Source of the DNA: an uncultured Lachnospiraceae bacterium
Lineage (GTDB): Bacteria > Bacillota > Clostridia > Lachnospirales > Lachnospiraceae
DNA: 64,000 nt
Direction: 5' to 3'
NCBI GenBank assembly: GCA_910585965.1
Contig: CAJUHH010000014.1
Location: 1 to 64,000, forward strand
Every line of letters begins with the position of its first letter. Position 1 is the stretch's first letter. Made by a program: the position numbers and the translations under genes. This document shows positions 51,462 to 60,834 of this stretch, piece after piece. The notes beneath the pieces were generated by a model. That model was not told the DNA's origin. It saw only the letters and a program-made list of their open reading frames with translations, and ran no database searches.

Positions 51462-52097
51462 ATGCAGCTGATACAAATATTATGGGACAGGAGGGATTTT
51501 TTCCTGACCTGTCTGCTGGAGCATATTCGAATATCGCTGACGGCGGTCGTCTGCGCCGGGGCGCTGGGGATAGTGACCGGGGTTTTTATCAGCAGACATA
51601 AAAAGGCGGCCGGGATTGCGCTGGGAGTGATCAATGTGATTTATACAGTGCCGTCCATTTCCCTTTTGGGGTTTTTGATTCCCTTTACCGGGATCGGGGA
51701 CAAGACGGCGGTGATCGCTCTTACCGTTTACGGGCTGCTTCCCATCGTCAGAAATACGTATACGGGCCTGGTCAATGTGGATGCCGGCATTCTGGAAGTG
51801 GCGGAAGGGCTCGGAGCGGATGGAAAGCAGGTTTTGTTCGGCATTCGGTTTCCGCTGGCGCTTCCGGTCATTATAAGCGGGTTCCGCAACATGGTAGTCA
51901 TGATTATCGCCATGGGGGGCATTGCCTCCTTCATAGGAGCGGGCGGCCTCGGAGCCGCTATTTACAGAGGAATTACCACTTACAACATGACGCTGACGGC
52001 GGCGGGTTCCTTGCTGATCGCGCTGCTCGCCCTTCTGAGCGACTGGCTGCTTTCCAGGGTCGAAAAGGCGGTAAACAGGAGGTACGGCATTGGATAA
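51462..52097 (+). CDS. Osmoprotectant ABC transporter permease (OpuC/OpuB type)
   Basis: A 211-residue permease of the glycine betaine/choline/carnitine class with about five or six helices. The conserved loop is EVAEGLGADGKQVLFGIRFPLALPVIISGFRNMVVMIIAMGGIASFIGAGGLG. It starts four bases after the preceding gene and its stop overlaps the ATPase start. No second permease of the usual B/D pair is present, so the channel is probably a homodimer. Confidence 0.93.
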   Translation: MQLIQILWDRRDFFLTCLLEHIRISLTAVVCAGALGIVTGVFISRHKKAAGIALGVINVIYTVPSISLLGFLIPFTGIGDKTAVIALTVYGLLPIVRNTYTGLVNVDAGILEVAEGLGADGKQVLFGIRFPLALPVIISGFRNMVVMIIAMGGIASFIGAGGLGAAIYRGITTYNMTLTAAGSLLIALLALLSDWLLSRVEKAVNRRYGIG

Positions 52098-52815
52098 GGC
52101 GATTGAAATACGGGATTGTTCGGCGGCTTATGGAGAAAATAAGGTGCTGGACCGCGTATCCCTTATGGTAGAAAAGGGGGAATTTGTCGTTATTATAGGC
52201 CCTTCCGGCTGCGGAAAGACGACGCTGTTAAAGATGATGAACGGCTTAGTGATTCCGATGGAGGGAGAAGTGGCGGTGAATGGGGAGCGGCTGGAAGAAT
52301 GCAGTTTATCGGCCATGCGAAGACATATCGGCTATGCGGTGCAAGGGGCAGGCCTGTTCCCCCATATGACGGTGGAAGAAAACATTTGTTATGTGCCGGG
52401 GCTGGAAAACAAACTGCCGCAGGAAGAAAAGAGGATGCTGGCGGAGAAGATGCTGGAATTGGTCCAGCTCCCTAAGGAATTGAGGAAACGGTTTCCAAGA
52501 CAGCTGTCCGGGGGCCAGAAGCAGAGGGTGGGAATCGCAAGAGCTTTGGCGGCGGCCCCGGACATACTGCTGATGGACGAGCCTTTCGGCGCGGTGGATG
52601 AAATTACGCGGAAAGGACTACAGGAAGAACTGTTGGCCTTACAGCGAAAAACGGGGATCACGGTTGTATTCATTACCCATGATATCGGAGAAGCCTTTCA
52701 TCTGGGAAGCCGAGTTTTCATTATGAAGGATGGAAAAATCTGGCAGGAGGGAAAGCCGGAGGAGCTGCAAAGGGCTCCCAAGGATGAATTTGTCAGAAGG
52801 CTGATCGGCAGATAG
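52090..52815 (+). CDS. Osmoprotectant ABC transporter ATP-binding protein
   Basis: A 241-residue ATPase. Walker A is GPSGCGKTTLLKMMNG, the signature is LSGGQKQRVGIARALAAAP, Walker B is ILLMDEPFGAVDE, and the switch His is in VFITHDIGEA. CBS domains found in some OpuA-type ATPases are absent. The start is TTG 52090, overlapping the end of the permease gene by eight bases and preceded by GGAGG at short spacing (ACAGGAGGTACGGCAT). It powers the system made with the permease at 51462 and the lipoprotein at 52874. Confidence 0.95.
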   Translation: MDKAIEIRDCSAAYGENKVLDRVSLMVEKGEFVVIIGPSGCGKTTLLKMMNGLVIPMEGEVAVNGERLEECSLSAMRRHIGYAVQGAGLFPHMTVEENICYVPGLENKLPQEEKRMLAEKMLELVQLPKELRKRFPRQLSGGQKQRVGIARALAAAPDILLMDEPFGAVDEITRKGLQEELLALQRKTGITVVFITHDIGEAFHLGSRVFIMKDGKIWQEGKPEELQRAPKDEFVRRLIGR

Positions 52816-52873
52816 AAATGTGAAACTTCACACAGGGATTGTGGAAGATTGGAAAGAGGAAGGACGAAAAAGG

Positions 52874-53797
52874 ATGAAAATACTTTTCAGCAAAACAAAA
52901 AGCAAAAACATAAAAAAAGGAATCTTATGCCTGTTCGCAACGGCGCTTCTTCTGGGCATATGCGGCTGCGGGAAAAAAGAAGCGATAAAAATCGCCTCCA
53001 AGCCCATGACGGAGCAGTATATCCTGACGGAGATTATCGCGCAGATGATCGAAGCGGAAACGGATTACGAGGTGGAAATCACGAAGGGAGTCGGCGGCGG
53101 CACTACGAATATCCATCCGGCGCTTGTCAAAGGAGAGTTCGACCTTTACCCGGAGTATACGAGAACTGCCTGGCTGAATGTGCTGAAAAAGGAAGAAATG
53201 GAAAAGGACGATGACAAGCTGTATGAACAGCTGCTGAAGGAATATGATGAAATGGGTCTGACCTGGACCGGGCTGTACGGATTTTCCAATACTTACGGGC
53301 TGGCGGTCAGACAGGAAACGGCGGAAAAGTACGGCCTGTCCACGTATTCGGATCTGGCGGCGGCTTCGGGGGAACTCATTTTCGGGGGAAATCCTGATTA
53401 TATCGAGCTGGAGACAGGATATCCCAGGCTTTGCAGTGCATATGGCATGGCATTTAAGGACACGAACCAGATGGAGATCGCTTTAAAATACGAGGCATTG
53501 AAAAACGGCGAAGTGGATGTGGTCAATGCTTTTACGACAGATGCGCAGCTGGCGGCCAACCAGCTTGTGCTTCTGACGGATGACCAAGTCTTTTTTGAAA
53601 CCTTTGACGCGGGCACGGTGGTCAGGAAGGACGCGCTGAAGGATTATCCTGAACTGAAGGGGATATTGGAAAAACTGAATGGAATGATCTCGGCAGAGGA
53701 GATGCAGCAAATGAACTATAAAGTGGAAGTGGAGGGGAAAGAAGATAAAGAGGTGGCCAGGGAGTTCCTGGAAGAGAAAGGGCTGCTGGGCAATTAG
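52874..53797 (+). CDS. Osmoprotectant-binding lipoprotein (OpuCC type)
   Basis: A 307-residue binding protein for quaternary amines such as betaine, carnitine or choline. The signal peptide ends in the lipobox GICGC. The mature part begins IKIASKPMTEQYILTEIIAQMIE, then GGGTTNIHPALVKGEFDLYPEYTRTAW (ligand region) and GEVDVVNAFTTDAQLA, all typical of the OpuC family. ATG 52874 follows AGGAAGGACG; an upstream in-frame start at 52820 is less likely because the signal peptide would be displaced. It is the last gene of the three-gene transporter and ends at a strong terminator. Confidence 0.93.
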   Translation: MKILFSKTKSKNIKKGILCLFATALLLGICGCGKKEAIKIASKPMTEQYILTEIIAQMIEAETDYEVEITKGVGGGTTNIHPALVKGEFDLYPEYTRTAWLNVLKKEEMEKDDDKLYEQLLKEYDEMGLTWTGLYGFSNTYGLAVRQETAEKYGLSTYSDLAAASGELIFGGNPDYIELETGYPRLCSAYGMAFKDTNQMEIALKYEALKNGEVDVVNAFTTDAQLAANQLVLLTDDQVFFETFDAGTVVRKDALKDYPELKGILEKLNGMISAEEMQQMNYKVEVEGKEDKEVAREFLEEKGLLGN

Positions 53798-53807
53798 AAA
53801 AAGAAAC

Positions 53808-53864
53808 ATGGAATCGGTGTTGGGGAACATAGGAAAAAGTTCCCGGATGCCGGTTCCATTTTTT
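53808..53864 (+). terminator. Terminator of the osmoprotectant operon
   Basis: A long stem with wobble pairs, 53808-53828 with 53839-53859, is closed by ATGGAA/TTCCAT and followed by six T residues. Confidence 0.85.
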
Positions 53865-53986
53865 GTGCTTTCGGGCAAAAGAATAAAATACAAAATTGAC
53901 GTATTTTTAGCCAAAATTGGCAAGGGAAAAAGAAAATATATGTGATACAATGAAAAAAGACTGAGAGGGCAGAAGGAAGGGTGTTT

Positions 53987-54685
53987 ATGAGAATAGCAGT
54001 CTGTGACGATTGTATGGAAGATGCTTTGCTGCTGAAAGGCTTTTTAGGAGGACATGAGGCAAGAGTATATTCCGATACGGATCGTCTTCTTGCAGACATA
54101 GAAAATAAAAAGATTCGATATGACTTGTATCTGCTGGATATTTATATGGAAGGCCCGGTAAACGGGATTGAGCTTGCAAAGAAAATATATGCGCAACAGG
54201 AAGAGGCAGTCATTTGCTTTATCTCCACAAGCAATGATTTTTACAGGGAAGCCTATGATCTTTATGCGATCCAGTATTTGTTAAAGCCTGTGCGGGAGGA
54301 AGCGGTGAAACGGCTTCTTGACAAAGTATCCAGGAGCCATGCCAGGAACAGGGAAAGGAAGCTGACTTTTCAGTCCCGGGGACAGACGGGAAGCATTTCT
54401 TATGGAAAAATATTGTATATCAGCAGCAGGGAGCATACGCTTTCTATTTCTTGTACGGACGGGACGGTGCAGGAATGCAAGGGGAGGCTCAACGAATTGG
54501 CGATGCAGATAGACGGGGATGTATTTATGCGCTGCCATCAAAGCTTTCTCGTCAACATGTACCATGTGGACAGCATGAGCGGCTCCGACCTGATCGTTGC
54601 CGGACAGCGGATACCGGTGTCCAGGCGGTATTATGCCGAAGTGAAAAGGAGATACCAGGAAATATTGTTTGAGGAGGTGGACTGA
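53987..54685 (+). CDS. LytTR-family response regulator
   Basis: A 232-residue AgrA/LytR-type regulator. The receiver (about 1-115) has RIAVCDDCMEDA and YLLDIYMEGPVNG with the phospho-accepting Asp, and KPVREEAVKRLL with the conserved Lys. The LytTR DNA-binding domain (about 130-230) contains RKLTFQSRGQTGSISYGKILYISSREHTLSISC and FMRCHQSFLVNMYHVDSM. ATG 53987 follows GGAAGG at six bases; GTG 53981 is an unlikely alternative. Its stop lies five bases before the kinase start, so it is probably phosphorylated by that GHKL kinase and perhaps by the second one. Confidence 0.93.
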   Translation: MRIAVCDDCMEDALLLKGFLGGHEARVYSDTDRLLADIENKKIRYDLYLLDIYMEGPVNGIELAKKIYAQQEEAVICFISTSNDFYREAYDLYAIQYLLKPVREEAVKRLLDKVSRSHARNRERKLTFQSRGQTGSISYGKILYISSREHTLSISCTDGTVQECKGRLNELAMQIDGDVFMRCHQSFLVNMYHVDSMSGSDLIVAGQRIPVSRRYYAEVKRRYQEILFEEVD

Positions 54686-54689
54686 TCAG

Positions 54690-55988
54690 ATGACAATGTT
54701 TAGAGATTTATCCGTGCTGTGGTCTCTGTTTCATATACTCATCTTATTTATGACCTTATATCGTTCCCGCTATTCCCAGAAGAAAACGTTTCTTCTCACG
54801 GGCATCGTTATGGGGATGCTGATCTTTTTGAATGTGGGAGGGCTGGCGCTTTATGGAACGGAGGTTATGGGAAAGGTTTACATATTGACCTGCACCATCC
54901 CGAGCCTTCTGTTTTTCTGGTTCATTTCCAAAGACCGAAACGGAAGATTCTTTTTTACGTTCTGCACGGTGGATACCGTTGCCCTGTGGATCATAACAGT
55001 GACCAATATAGCTGATTTTTATTTTGGAGGAGAACGGTATATCTTGATGCTGGCCGGCAGGCTGGTATTGTTCCCATTGGTGGAATGGGTGGCGATCCGT
55101 TATATCAGAAAAGCCTATATAGAGCTTCAGGAATCGGTGCCGAATGGATGGGGCATATTCGCGTGCATGACGGCCTTCTACTATGTCTTGCTTGCCATCA
55201 TGGGGAATTTTCCTGTGATTATTACTGCAAGGCCGCAGGAACTTCCGGCTTTTCTTCTGATACTCGTATTAATGCCTATGACTTATGCCACGATCTTTAC
55301 GTCTCTTTACAGGCAGCTTCTGCTCTATCGGAAACAGCAGGCCGAGCGCGTTCTGCAGGAACAGAAGAATACGCTGGAGGCGCAGCTTTCCAGCCAGCAG
55401 CAGATACGGAAAATGAAGCATGATATGAAGGGGTATATCGCCACGCTGTCAGGGCTGCTTGCTTCTGAAAAAATAAAAGAAGCGCAGGAATATCTGAAAG
55501 GCGTGGAACTGGAAGCAGGAGTCCTATTGGGACAGTTTTGTACCAATCCGTATTTGAATGCAGTGCTTGTCCATTATTCCCAAAAATTTCAGGAATTGGA
55601 TGCGGACTGTAGGGTGGATATACAGGTCGGGGAAGAAGAACTGCCATATATGGAATTGTGCCAGATCCTGTCAAACGGCTTGGAAAATGCCTGCGATGCG
55701 GCCAGAGAGCTTGCGGAGGAGGAGAGGGAAGTATCCGTGCAAATGAAATACAGCAAGGATTATCTTCTGATACGGATCAGGAACCGGTGCGGGGACAGCC
55801 TGCATGTGGAGAAAGGGGCGATGCCCGTTACGAAAAAGAAAGGGCACGACCATGGTTTCGGGCTTATGACGGTGCAGGAGGCGGCGGAGCGGCTTGACGG
55901 GGAGATGTTCTGCTATACGGAGAACGGGAATTTCGTGCTGGATGTCATGCTGCCGCGTCATTCCTTTCGGAAGGGGTTGGCAACATAA
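54690..55988 (+). CDS. GHKL sensor histidine kinase (AgrC-like)
   Basis: A 432-residue membrane kinase. About six or seven helices (residues 5-195) form the sensor, then a coiled segment, the phospho-accepting His in RKMKHDMKGYIATLSG, and the GHKL ATPase with SNGLENACDAA (N box) and GFGLMTVQEAAERLDGEM (G box). It pairs with the LytTR regulator five bases upstream. The start ATG 54690 has GAGGAGG twelve bases away; ATG 54696 is an alternative. No peptide or AgrB-like processing gene is nearby, so the signal is unknown. Confidence 0.92.
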   Translation: MTMFRDLSVLWSLFHILILFMTLYRSRYSQKKTFLLTGIVMGMLIFLNVGGLALYGTEVMGKVYILTCTIPSLLFFWFISKDRNGRFFFTFCTVDTVALWIITVTNIADFYFGGERYILMLAGRLVLFPLVEWVAIRYIRKAYIELQESVPNGWGIFACMTAFYYVLLAIMGNFPVIITARPQELPAFLLILVLMPMTYATIFTSLYRQLLLYRKQQAERVLQEQKNTLEAQLSSQQQIRKMKHDMKGYIATLSGLLASEKIKEAQEYLKGVELEAGVLLGQFCTNPYLNAVLVHYSQKFQELDADCRVDIQVGEEELPYMELCQILSNGLENACDAARELAEEEREVSVQMKYSKDYLLIRIRNRCGDSLHVEKGAMPVTKKKGHDHGFGLMTVQEAAERLDGEMFCYTENGNFVLDVMLPRHSFRKGLAT

Positions 55989-56005
55989 GGAATGGAGGAA
56001 AAATA

Positions 56006-57307
56006 ATGCTGGGAGGGTCTTTTGGGGTCGCCTTTTTTCGGAACGCGATCGCGGCCGGATTGTTCATGACGGTATTTCTGCTGTTGGATCGTCCGAAATT
56101 TCCCATGAAAAAAACACAAATATATTATGCGGCTTATGGATGTCTGACTGTGTTTTTCTTCAGCATCTGGTATATGCTGGACAGGGAAAGCTTCGCCCGC
56201 TTTTCTGGAATATCTGTGTTTCCGGTGATAGGAAGCTTTTGCATTTGGATGAGCAGGGAAAGGACATATTTGTCGTTGTATAAGATTGCGCTTGGTTTTT
56301 ATTTGCTTGCGGTCACGACAGTCTGCGGGGTCGATGTGTCGCGCTTGTGTTTTGGGGGGAATATTTGGGCGGATATTATAGTCAGGATCGTAACGAGTCT
56401 GGTCATCCTCCTTGTGATATTTGGGAAGGTACGGCAAAATTTTCTGGATGGCGCGGATATACTGGAAGAGGAAATGAATATATTCAGCATTGCCGCGCTG
56501 TTTGTGTCCATTGTGATCGTTGCGTTTATCGCCTTGTGGCCTGGGGACCGCACGCTCTCCGCCGTCAGGATCATGCGGATACTGGTTTTATTTATCATGG
56601 CAGGGCTGATTCAGTATATGATGTTCCGCATGTATCTGCATCTGGGCAGGGAACACAGATATCAGGTAGAGAAGGAACTGCTGGAAATGAACGAAGAACT
56701 TTTATACCACCAGCTGAAGCAAATGAGGGAGTCGGGAAAGGAAGCGGTGCGGATACGCCACGATATCCGCCATCACTGCCTCTTGATCGAAGAATATATT
56801 AAGAACGGGGAAAACGAAAAGCTTCTTGCTTATGTCAAACAGTATGAGGAAGATGTGGAAAGCGGCAGGGCGGAGCGCATTTGCGCCAATGAGACGATTA
56901 ACAGTATTTTGACTGTCTATGGACGGTATGCGGAAAAAGAAAAGATCAGGATAACGATGGATGTGAAAGCTGCGGAAGAAATCGCGGTGCGGAATATCGA
57001 TATGGTCGCTGTTCTGGCGAATGTGGTGGAAAATGCCATCCATGGATGCCTCCGCTCGGAGAAAATGGAAAAGGAGATCGGGCTGTCCATCGTCCAGAGG
57101 GGGAGCCAGATCATCATCCGATGCAAAAATACATGCGCGCCGGATGTGGAATTCCATGACGGGGTTCCCGTATCCTCATCGGGCAGGGGCGTGGGTGTAT
57201 CCAGCATTAAGAAAGTCGTGTCTGATTATCATGGGGAAACGGATTTTTCCATGGAGGACGGCATGTTTGATGTGAGGATACTGATGCAGGTTCCGTCAGG
57301 GGTGTGA
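56006..57307 (+). CDS. Second GHKL sensor histidine kinase
   Basis: A 433-residue kinase with about six helices in the first 210 residues. The phospho-accepting His is in AVRIRHDIRHHCLLIEEYI, the N box is VLANVVENAIHGCLRSEK and the G box SSGRGVGVSSIKKVVSDYHG. ATG 56006 follows GGAGGAAAAATA. It lies 17 bases after the first kinase and shares its operon, so two kinases probably address one LytTR regulator. The signal is unknown. It may also heterodimerise with the first kinase. Confidence 0.92.
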   Translation: MLGGSFGVAFFRNAIAAGLFMTVFLLLDRPKFPMKKTQIYYAAYGCLTVFFFSIWYMLDRESFARFSGISVFPVIGSFCIWMSRERTYLSLYKIALGFYLLAVTTVCGVDVSRLCFGGNIWADIIVRIVTSLVILLVIFGKVRQNFLDGADILEEEMNIFSIAALFVSIVIVAFIALWPGDRTLSAVRIMRILVLFIMAGLIQYMMFRMYLHLGREHRYQVEKELLEMNEELLYHQLKQMRESGKEAVRIRHDIRHHCLLIEEYIKNGENEKLLAYVKQYEEDVESGRAERICANETINSILTVYGRYAEKEKIRITMDVKAAEEIAVRNIDMVAVLANVVENAIHGCLRSEKMEKEIGLSIVQRGSQIIIRCKNTCAPDVEFHDGVPVSSSGRGVGVSSIKKVVSDYHGETDFSMEDGMFDVRILMQVPSGV

Positions 57308-57633
57308 TGGGGCGTTATGGATATTCCCTTTTTCTTTATAAGCCATATTTTAAAGGTATACGGCAGTTTTGCCAAGAGTAGAAATTTTATATAGAAACAG
57401 CGTAAGGGCAGTTATGAACTTGTAATGGGTTTGCAGCTGCTCTTTTTGCATTTTGGTGGAGGGTTTTCTTTTCTGGCCATAAATGGTTATCTCCAAACTA
57501 CATTTTATTTTATAAAGAATATGATTGAAAAAGCGGTTTATATATGGTAGTTTTTATATATAGTATTAATATATGAGACGGATATATACCCATATTAAAA
57601 TTGCAAGAAGATATAGAAGGAGAAAAACAAAAG
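57308..57633. other. AT-rich gap with weak hairpin
   Basis: About 325 bp between the kinase and the acyltransferase. AGGGCAG/CTGCTCT near 57404-57440 with CTTTTTG behind it may terminate the signalling operon. The rest is AT-rich, with TATATATA-type repeats near 57540-57590 and no supported gene. Confidence 0.45.
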
Positions 57634-58707
57634 ATGGCTTATGATATTGGAAAAGAAGAATCAGAAAGGATTCAATTTATGAAACTAGTTTTTTGTATAA
57701 TGGTAGTATTCATACATTCCTATACAGCAGAAGTAAACTTTGCAGACACTGTGGTTACAGCGGAAAAGTCACCGTGGATGGGAATGGTTCAACTTATAGT
57801 GTCAAAGGTGATTTCTGGATGTGCCGTCCCGGGATTTTTTACGATGTCTGCTGTGCTGTTATATAGGAAGGGCTTTTCATGGAGGGATAATGTAAAAAGA
57901 AAAATCCAGACCCTGCTTGTCCCGTATTTTATACTGAATACATTCTGGATAGCTTTTTTCTATGCAGCAAGCAGCATAAAGGCATTGGGCATTTTTTTTT
58001 CAAGTTCGTTGTTCAGAGTGCCACAATGGGGTATAAAGGAATGGCTGGATGCTTATTTGGGGATAACAAGGGATCCGGTGTTGTATCCATTATGGTTTGT
58101 AAGGGACTTGTTTGTATTGAATATGGCTGCAAGAGTCCTCAAACTGGTTATAGACAGGATTCCTAAAATATGGTTTGTGTTTATTATGTCAACATTGGCT
58201 TTAAATATCGATTCGGGGATGTTTTTCCTGTCAACGCAGGCGCTTGCCTTTTTCTCTTTGGGATATTATATCGTAAAATATGGCTTGACTTTCAGCGACT
58301 TGGATAAAGTTCCTGCGGCTGTGGCGGCTTTTCTGTATGCCGCGCTGGCAATGGCGAATTATTTGACAATCGGGATGGCGGTACATACAGTATTCTGTGC
58401 ATTGTCCGATATAGCAGGTGTTTTCTTCTGTGCATGGGCCAGCAGGTATTTTCCGGGCATGGGCTGTAAAAGCAAGCTGCTTTGGGTTTCTAAATATAAT
58501 TTCAGCATATATTTATTCCATGAATTAAACCTTTCCATACTGAGAAAAATATGGTTTAAGATGTTTCCAGCGGACATTTTCCTGCAGGAAGCATCGTATT
58601 TTTTACTGCCTTTGTTTATAATCCCATCCTGCATATTGTTAAGCAGGATTATGGAAATGGCTGTGCCAGGGCTTTATAGGACAGTGACAGGGGGCAGGAA
58701 GCAGTAG
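57634..58707 (+). CDS. Acyltransferase 3 family membrane protein
   Basis: A 357-residue integral membrane acyltransferase with about ten helices. The family start ERIQFMKLVFCIMVVFIHSYT holds the conserved catalytic His, and GVPxxF is represented by GCAVPGFFTMSAVLLYRKGF; YPLWFVRDLF follows. Such enzymes O-acetylate or succinylate cell-surface sugars. ATG 57634 follows AAGGAG at eleven bases. The gene is relatively AT-rich and stands alone, with no linked polysaccharide cluster, so the acceptor is unknown. Confidence 0.88.
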   Translation: MAYDIGKEESERIQFMKLVFCIMVVFIHSYTAEVNFADTVVTAEKSPWMGMVQLIVSKVISGCAVPGFFTMSAVLLYRKGFSWRDNVKRKIQTLLVPYFILNTFWIAFFYAASSIKALGIFFSSSLFRVPQWGIKEWLDAYLGITRDPVLYPLWFVRDLFVLNMAARVLKLVIDRIPKIWFVFIMSTLALNIDSGMFFLSTQALAFFSLGYYIVKYGLTFSDLDKVPAAVAAFLYAALAMANYLTIGMAVHTVFCALSDIAGVFFCAWASRYFPGMGCKSKLLWVSKYNFSIYLFHELNLSILRKIWFKMFPADIFLQEASYFLLPLFIIPSCILLSRIMEMAVPGLYRTVTGGRKQ

Positions 58708-58746
58708 CGGGAAAATCAATATAAAAGAATTGATGACTAACTTTTA

Positions 58747-58775
58747 TTGTGTGCTTTGAAATAAGGGAGTATAAT
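58747..58775 (+). promoter_or_regulatory. Promoter of the chemoreceptor gene
   Basis: TTGTGT (58747-58752) and TATAAT (58770-58775) are exactly 17 bp apart, a vegetative-type promoter. No flagellar sigma-D sequence is seen, although the gene is a chemoreceptor. Confidence 0.65.
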
Positions 58776-58827
58776 AAATACATGAGATATGGAACTTATT
58801 CACCGATCATATGAGGAAGAATGACAA

Positions 58828-60834
58828 ATGGGGAAAAAAGCAAAAAAAGAGATATTTCCGATTAAAGCGAAGCTGTTGGGGACGATACTGCCGGTAGTTG
58901 CAGTCATGGTACTGGTGATTGCCGCGACCTCCTATTTGATTTCCAAGAATATTATCACGGAATATTCGCAGAATCTGTTGAACTCGTCCATTGCAAACCA
59001 GGCGAATGAGATTGAGTCATGGCTGGACGAGAATTTATCCGCTTTCCAGACCGTAAAACAGGCGATTGAGGGGACGAATCCGGATGAGGCGGCCTTGCAG
59101 GGCATACTGGACAGCTATTACCAGTTCAATGATAATTATCCGGAAGGGCTGTACGTGGCGGATGAAAACGGAAAGCTTATGAAAGCGGCAGAATCGGACA
59201 AGGCTGAGAGCAATCTGTTAGAATCCGTGTGGTACCAGGACGGTATCACAAGACTGAATATGGCATTTACAGATGCATATACGGATGAGAATGGAGAAGC
59301 GCTTGTCAGCGCCTCCGGTATTTTGGATGATGGTTCGGATGTTTTGAAGGTGATTTCAGCGGACTTGTCCCTGGAACGCATCAGCATTATCGTAAACAGC
59401 TTTATCGAGATGGAGGATGCGCAGGCATTCCTGGTTAATGCCGAGGACGGCACGATCCTTGCCCATCGGGATAACAGCCTGATTTCTACAAGGCTTGCTG
59501 ATGCCGGAGACGCATTTATGAGGGATGTGGGCGAAAAGCTGAAACAGTATGATTACCGTATGACGGAAATCGATGATAGAATGACGGCATTTACGGAAAT
59601 AGAAGGAACAAACTGGATTCTGGTTTCCTATATTCCGACGGAAACGATTTATGCGGATATTAACGGCGTCAGAATTCTCATGGTTATGATTGGCCTAGTA
59701 TCGCTGCTTTTGCTTGCCGTTTTGATTGAGCGCGTTGTCCAGGTAGTTATCAAGCCGGTCAAGGAGCTGACAAGAATCATTACTTCTATGACCGACGGCG
59801 ATTTTACGGTTCGCGTGACAACGAAGAGCAACGATGAAATCGGTGTCATGAGCCGCGGCGTGGAGCGGTTTATCCAGTCTATGCGCGGCATGATTTTGTC
59901 TATCCATGGCGTATCGGATAAGCTACATATCCAGGCGGACAACAGCAACGGTGTTTCGGGTGAAATGTATCATGCTTCCAGGCTGCAGAGCGAATCGATG
60001 CAGGAGTTGAACAATACGGTAGAACAACTCTCCCTTTCGGTGAATGAGATTGCGGAAAATGCTACCACGCTTGCGTCAGTGGTGGCGAATACCAAAGACG
60101 ATGGCGGACAGGTAGACCTCAAGATGAAAGCGACGGTAGAGGTATCCCGCCAGGGGAAAGCGGACATGCAGAACGTCGGCGCTGCGATGCAAAGCATCAA
60201 TGAGTCGGTGATGAAGCTTCAGATGGCAATCGACAAGGTGGGAAAGGCATCCGAGGAAATTACGAATATTACGGGTGTAATCAGTGAAATTGCGGATGAG
60301 ACAAACTTATTATCATTAAATGCTTCGATTGAGGCAGCCCGGGCGGGAGAGGCAGGAAGAGGCTTTGCGGTAGTCGCCACAGAAATAGGAAAGCTTGCGC
60401 AGACCAGTTCCAATTCGGTACACGATATCGAAAGCTTGATTTCTGAAATCAATGCCCTTGTAAAAGATGCCGTCAGCCAGGCGGGGGACAGCGTCGGCAA
60501 TATTAAGAACAGCGGCGAGATGGTACATAATGCATTGAAGACATTTGATGTCATCTTTGATAATATTGACGAGGTCAATAGCCTGGTACAGCAGATGATG
60601 GAAAAGATGGAGCAGGTGGATAATGTCGCAGTCAATGTGGCGGCGATTTCCGAGGAACAGGCGGCAAGTTCGGAAGAGATTCTGGCGACATCGACGACGA
60701 TGGTGGAACAGGCGCACAGCATCACCGGAAACAGCGAGACAGTAGCGGAAGGAGCAAAAGAACTGACAGAGTCGGCGGTAGAGCTGGCAAATCAGGTAAA
60801 CATGTTTAAGGTGGATAGGGAGGATGAAGTATGA
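58828..60834 (+). CDS. Methyl-accepting chemotaxis protein with dCache sensor
   Basis: A 668-residue transmembrane chemoreceptor. An N-terminal helix (TILPVVAVMVLVIAATSYLI), an extracellular sensor of about 240 residues with Cache character (VSASGILDDGSDVLKVISADLSLERISIIV), a second membrane helix near VMIGLVSLLLLAVLIERVV, a HAMP domain with VIKPVKELTRIITSMTDGDFTVRV, and the cytoplasmic signalling hairpin with EIADETNLLSLNASIEAARAGEAGRGFAVVATEIGKLAQ. The ATGA overlap with the following binding-protein gene strongly suggests that this receptor reads out a sugar through that lipoprotein. ATG 58828 has only a distant GAGGAAG. Confidence 0.94.
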   Translation: MGKKAKKEIFPIKAKLLGTILPVVAVMVLVIAATSYLISKNIITEYSQNLLNSSIANQANEIESWLDENLSAFQTVKQAIEGTNPDEAALQGILDSYYQFNDNYPEGLYVADENGKLMKAAESDKAESNLLESVWYQDGITRLNMAFTDAYTDENGEALVSASGILDDGSDVLKVISADLSLERISIIVNSFIEMEDAQAFLVNAEDGTILAHRDNSLISTRLADAGDAFMRDVGEKLKQYDYRMTEIDDRMTAFTEIEGTNWILVSYIPTETIYADINGVRILMVMIGLVSLLLLAVLIERVVQVVIKPVKELTRIITSMTDGDFTVRVTTKSNDEIGVMSRGVERFIQSMRGMILSIHGVSDKLHIQADNSNGVSGEMYHASRLQSESMQELNNTVEQLSLSVNEIAENATTLASVVANTKDDGGQVDLKMKATVEVSRQGKADMQNVGAAMQSINESVMKLQMAIDKVGKASEEITNITGVISEIADETNLLSLNASIEAARAGEAGRGFAVVATEIGKLAQTSSNSVHDIESLISEINALVKDAVSQAGDSVGNIKNSGEMVHNALKTFDVIFDNIDEVNSLVQQMMEKMEQVDNVAVNVAAISEEQAASSEEILATSTTMVEQAHSITGNSETVAEGAKELTESAVELANQVNMFKVDREDEV

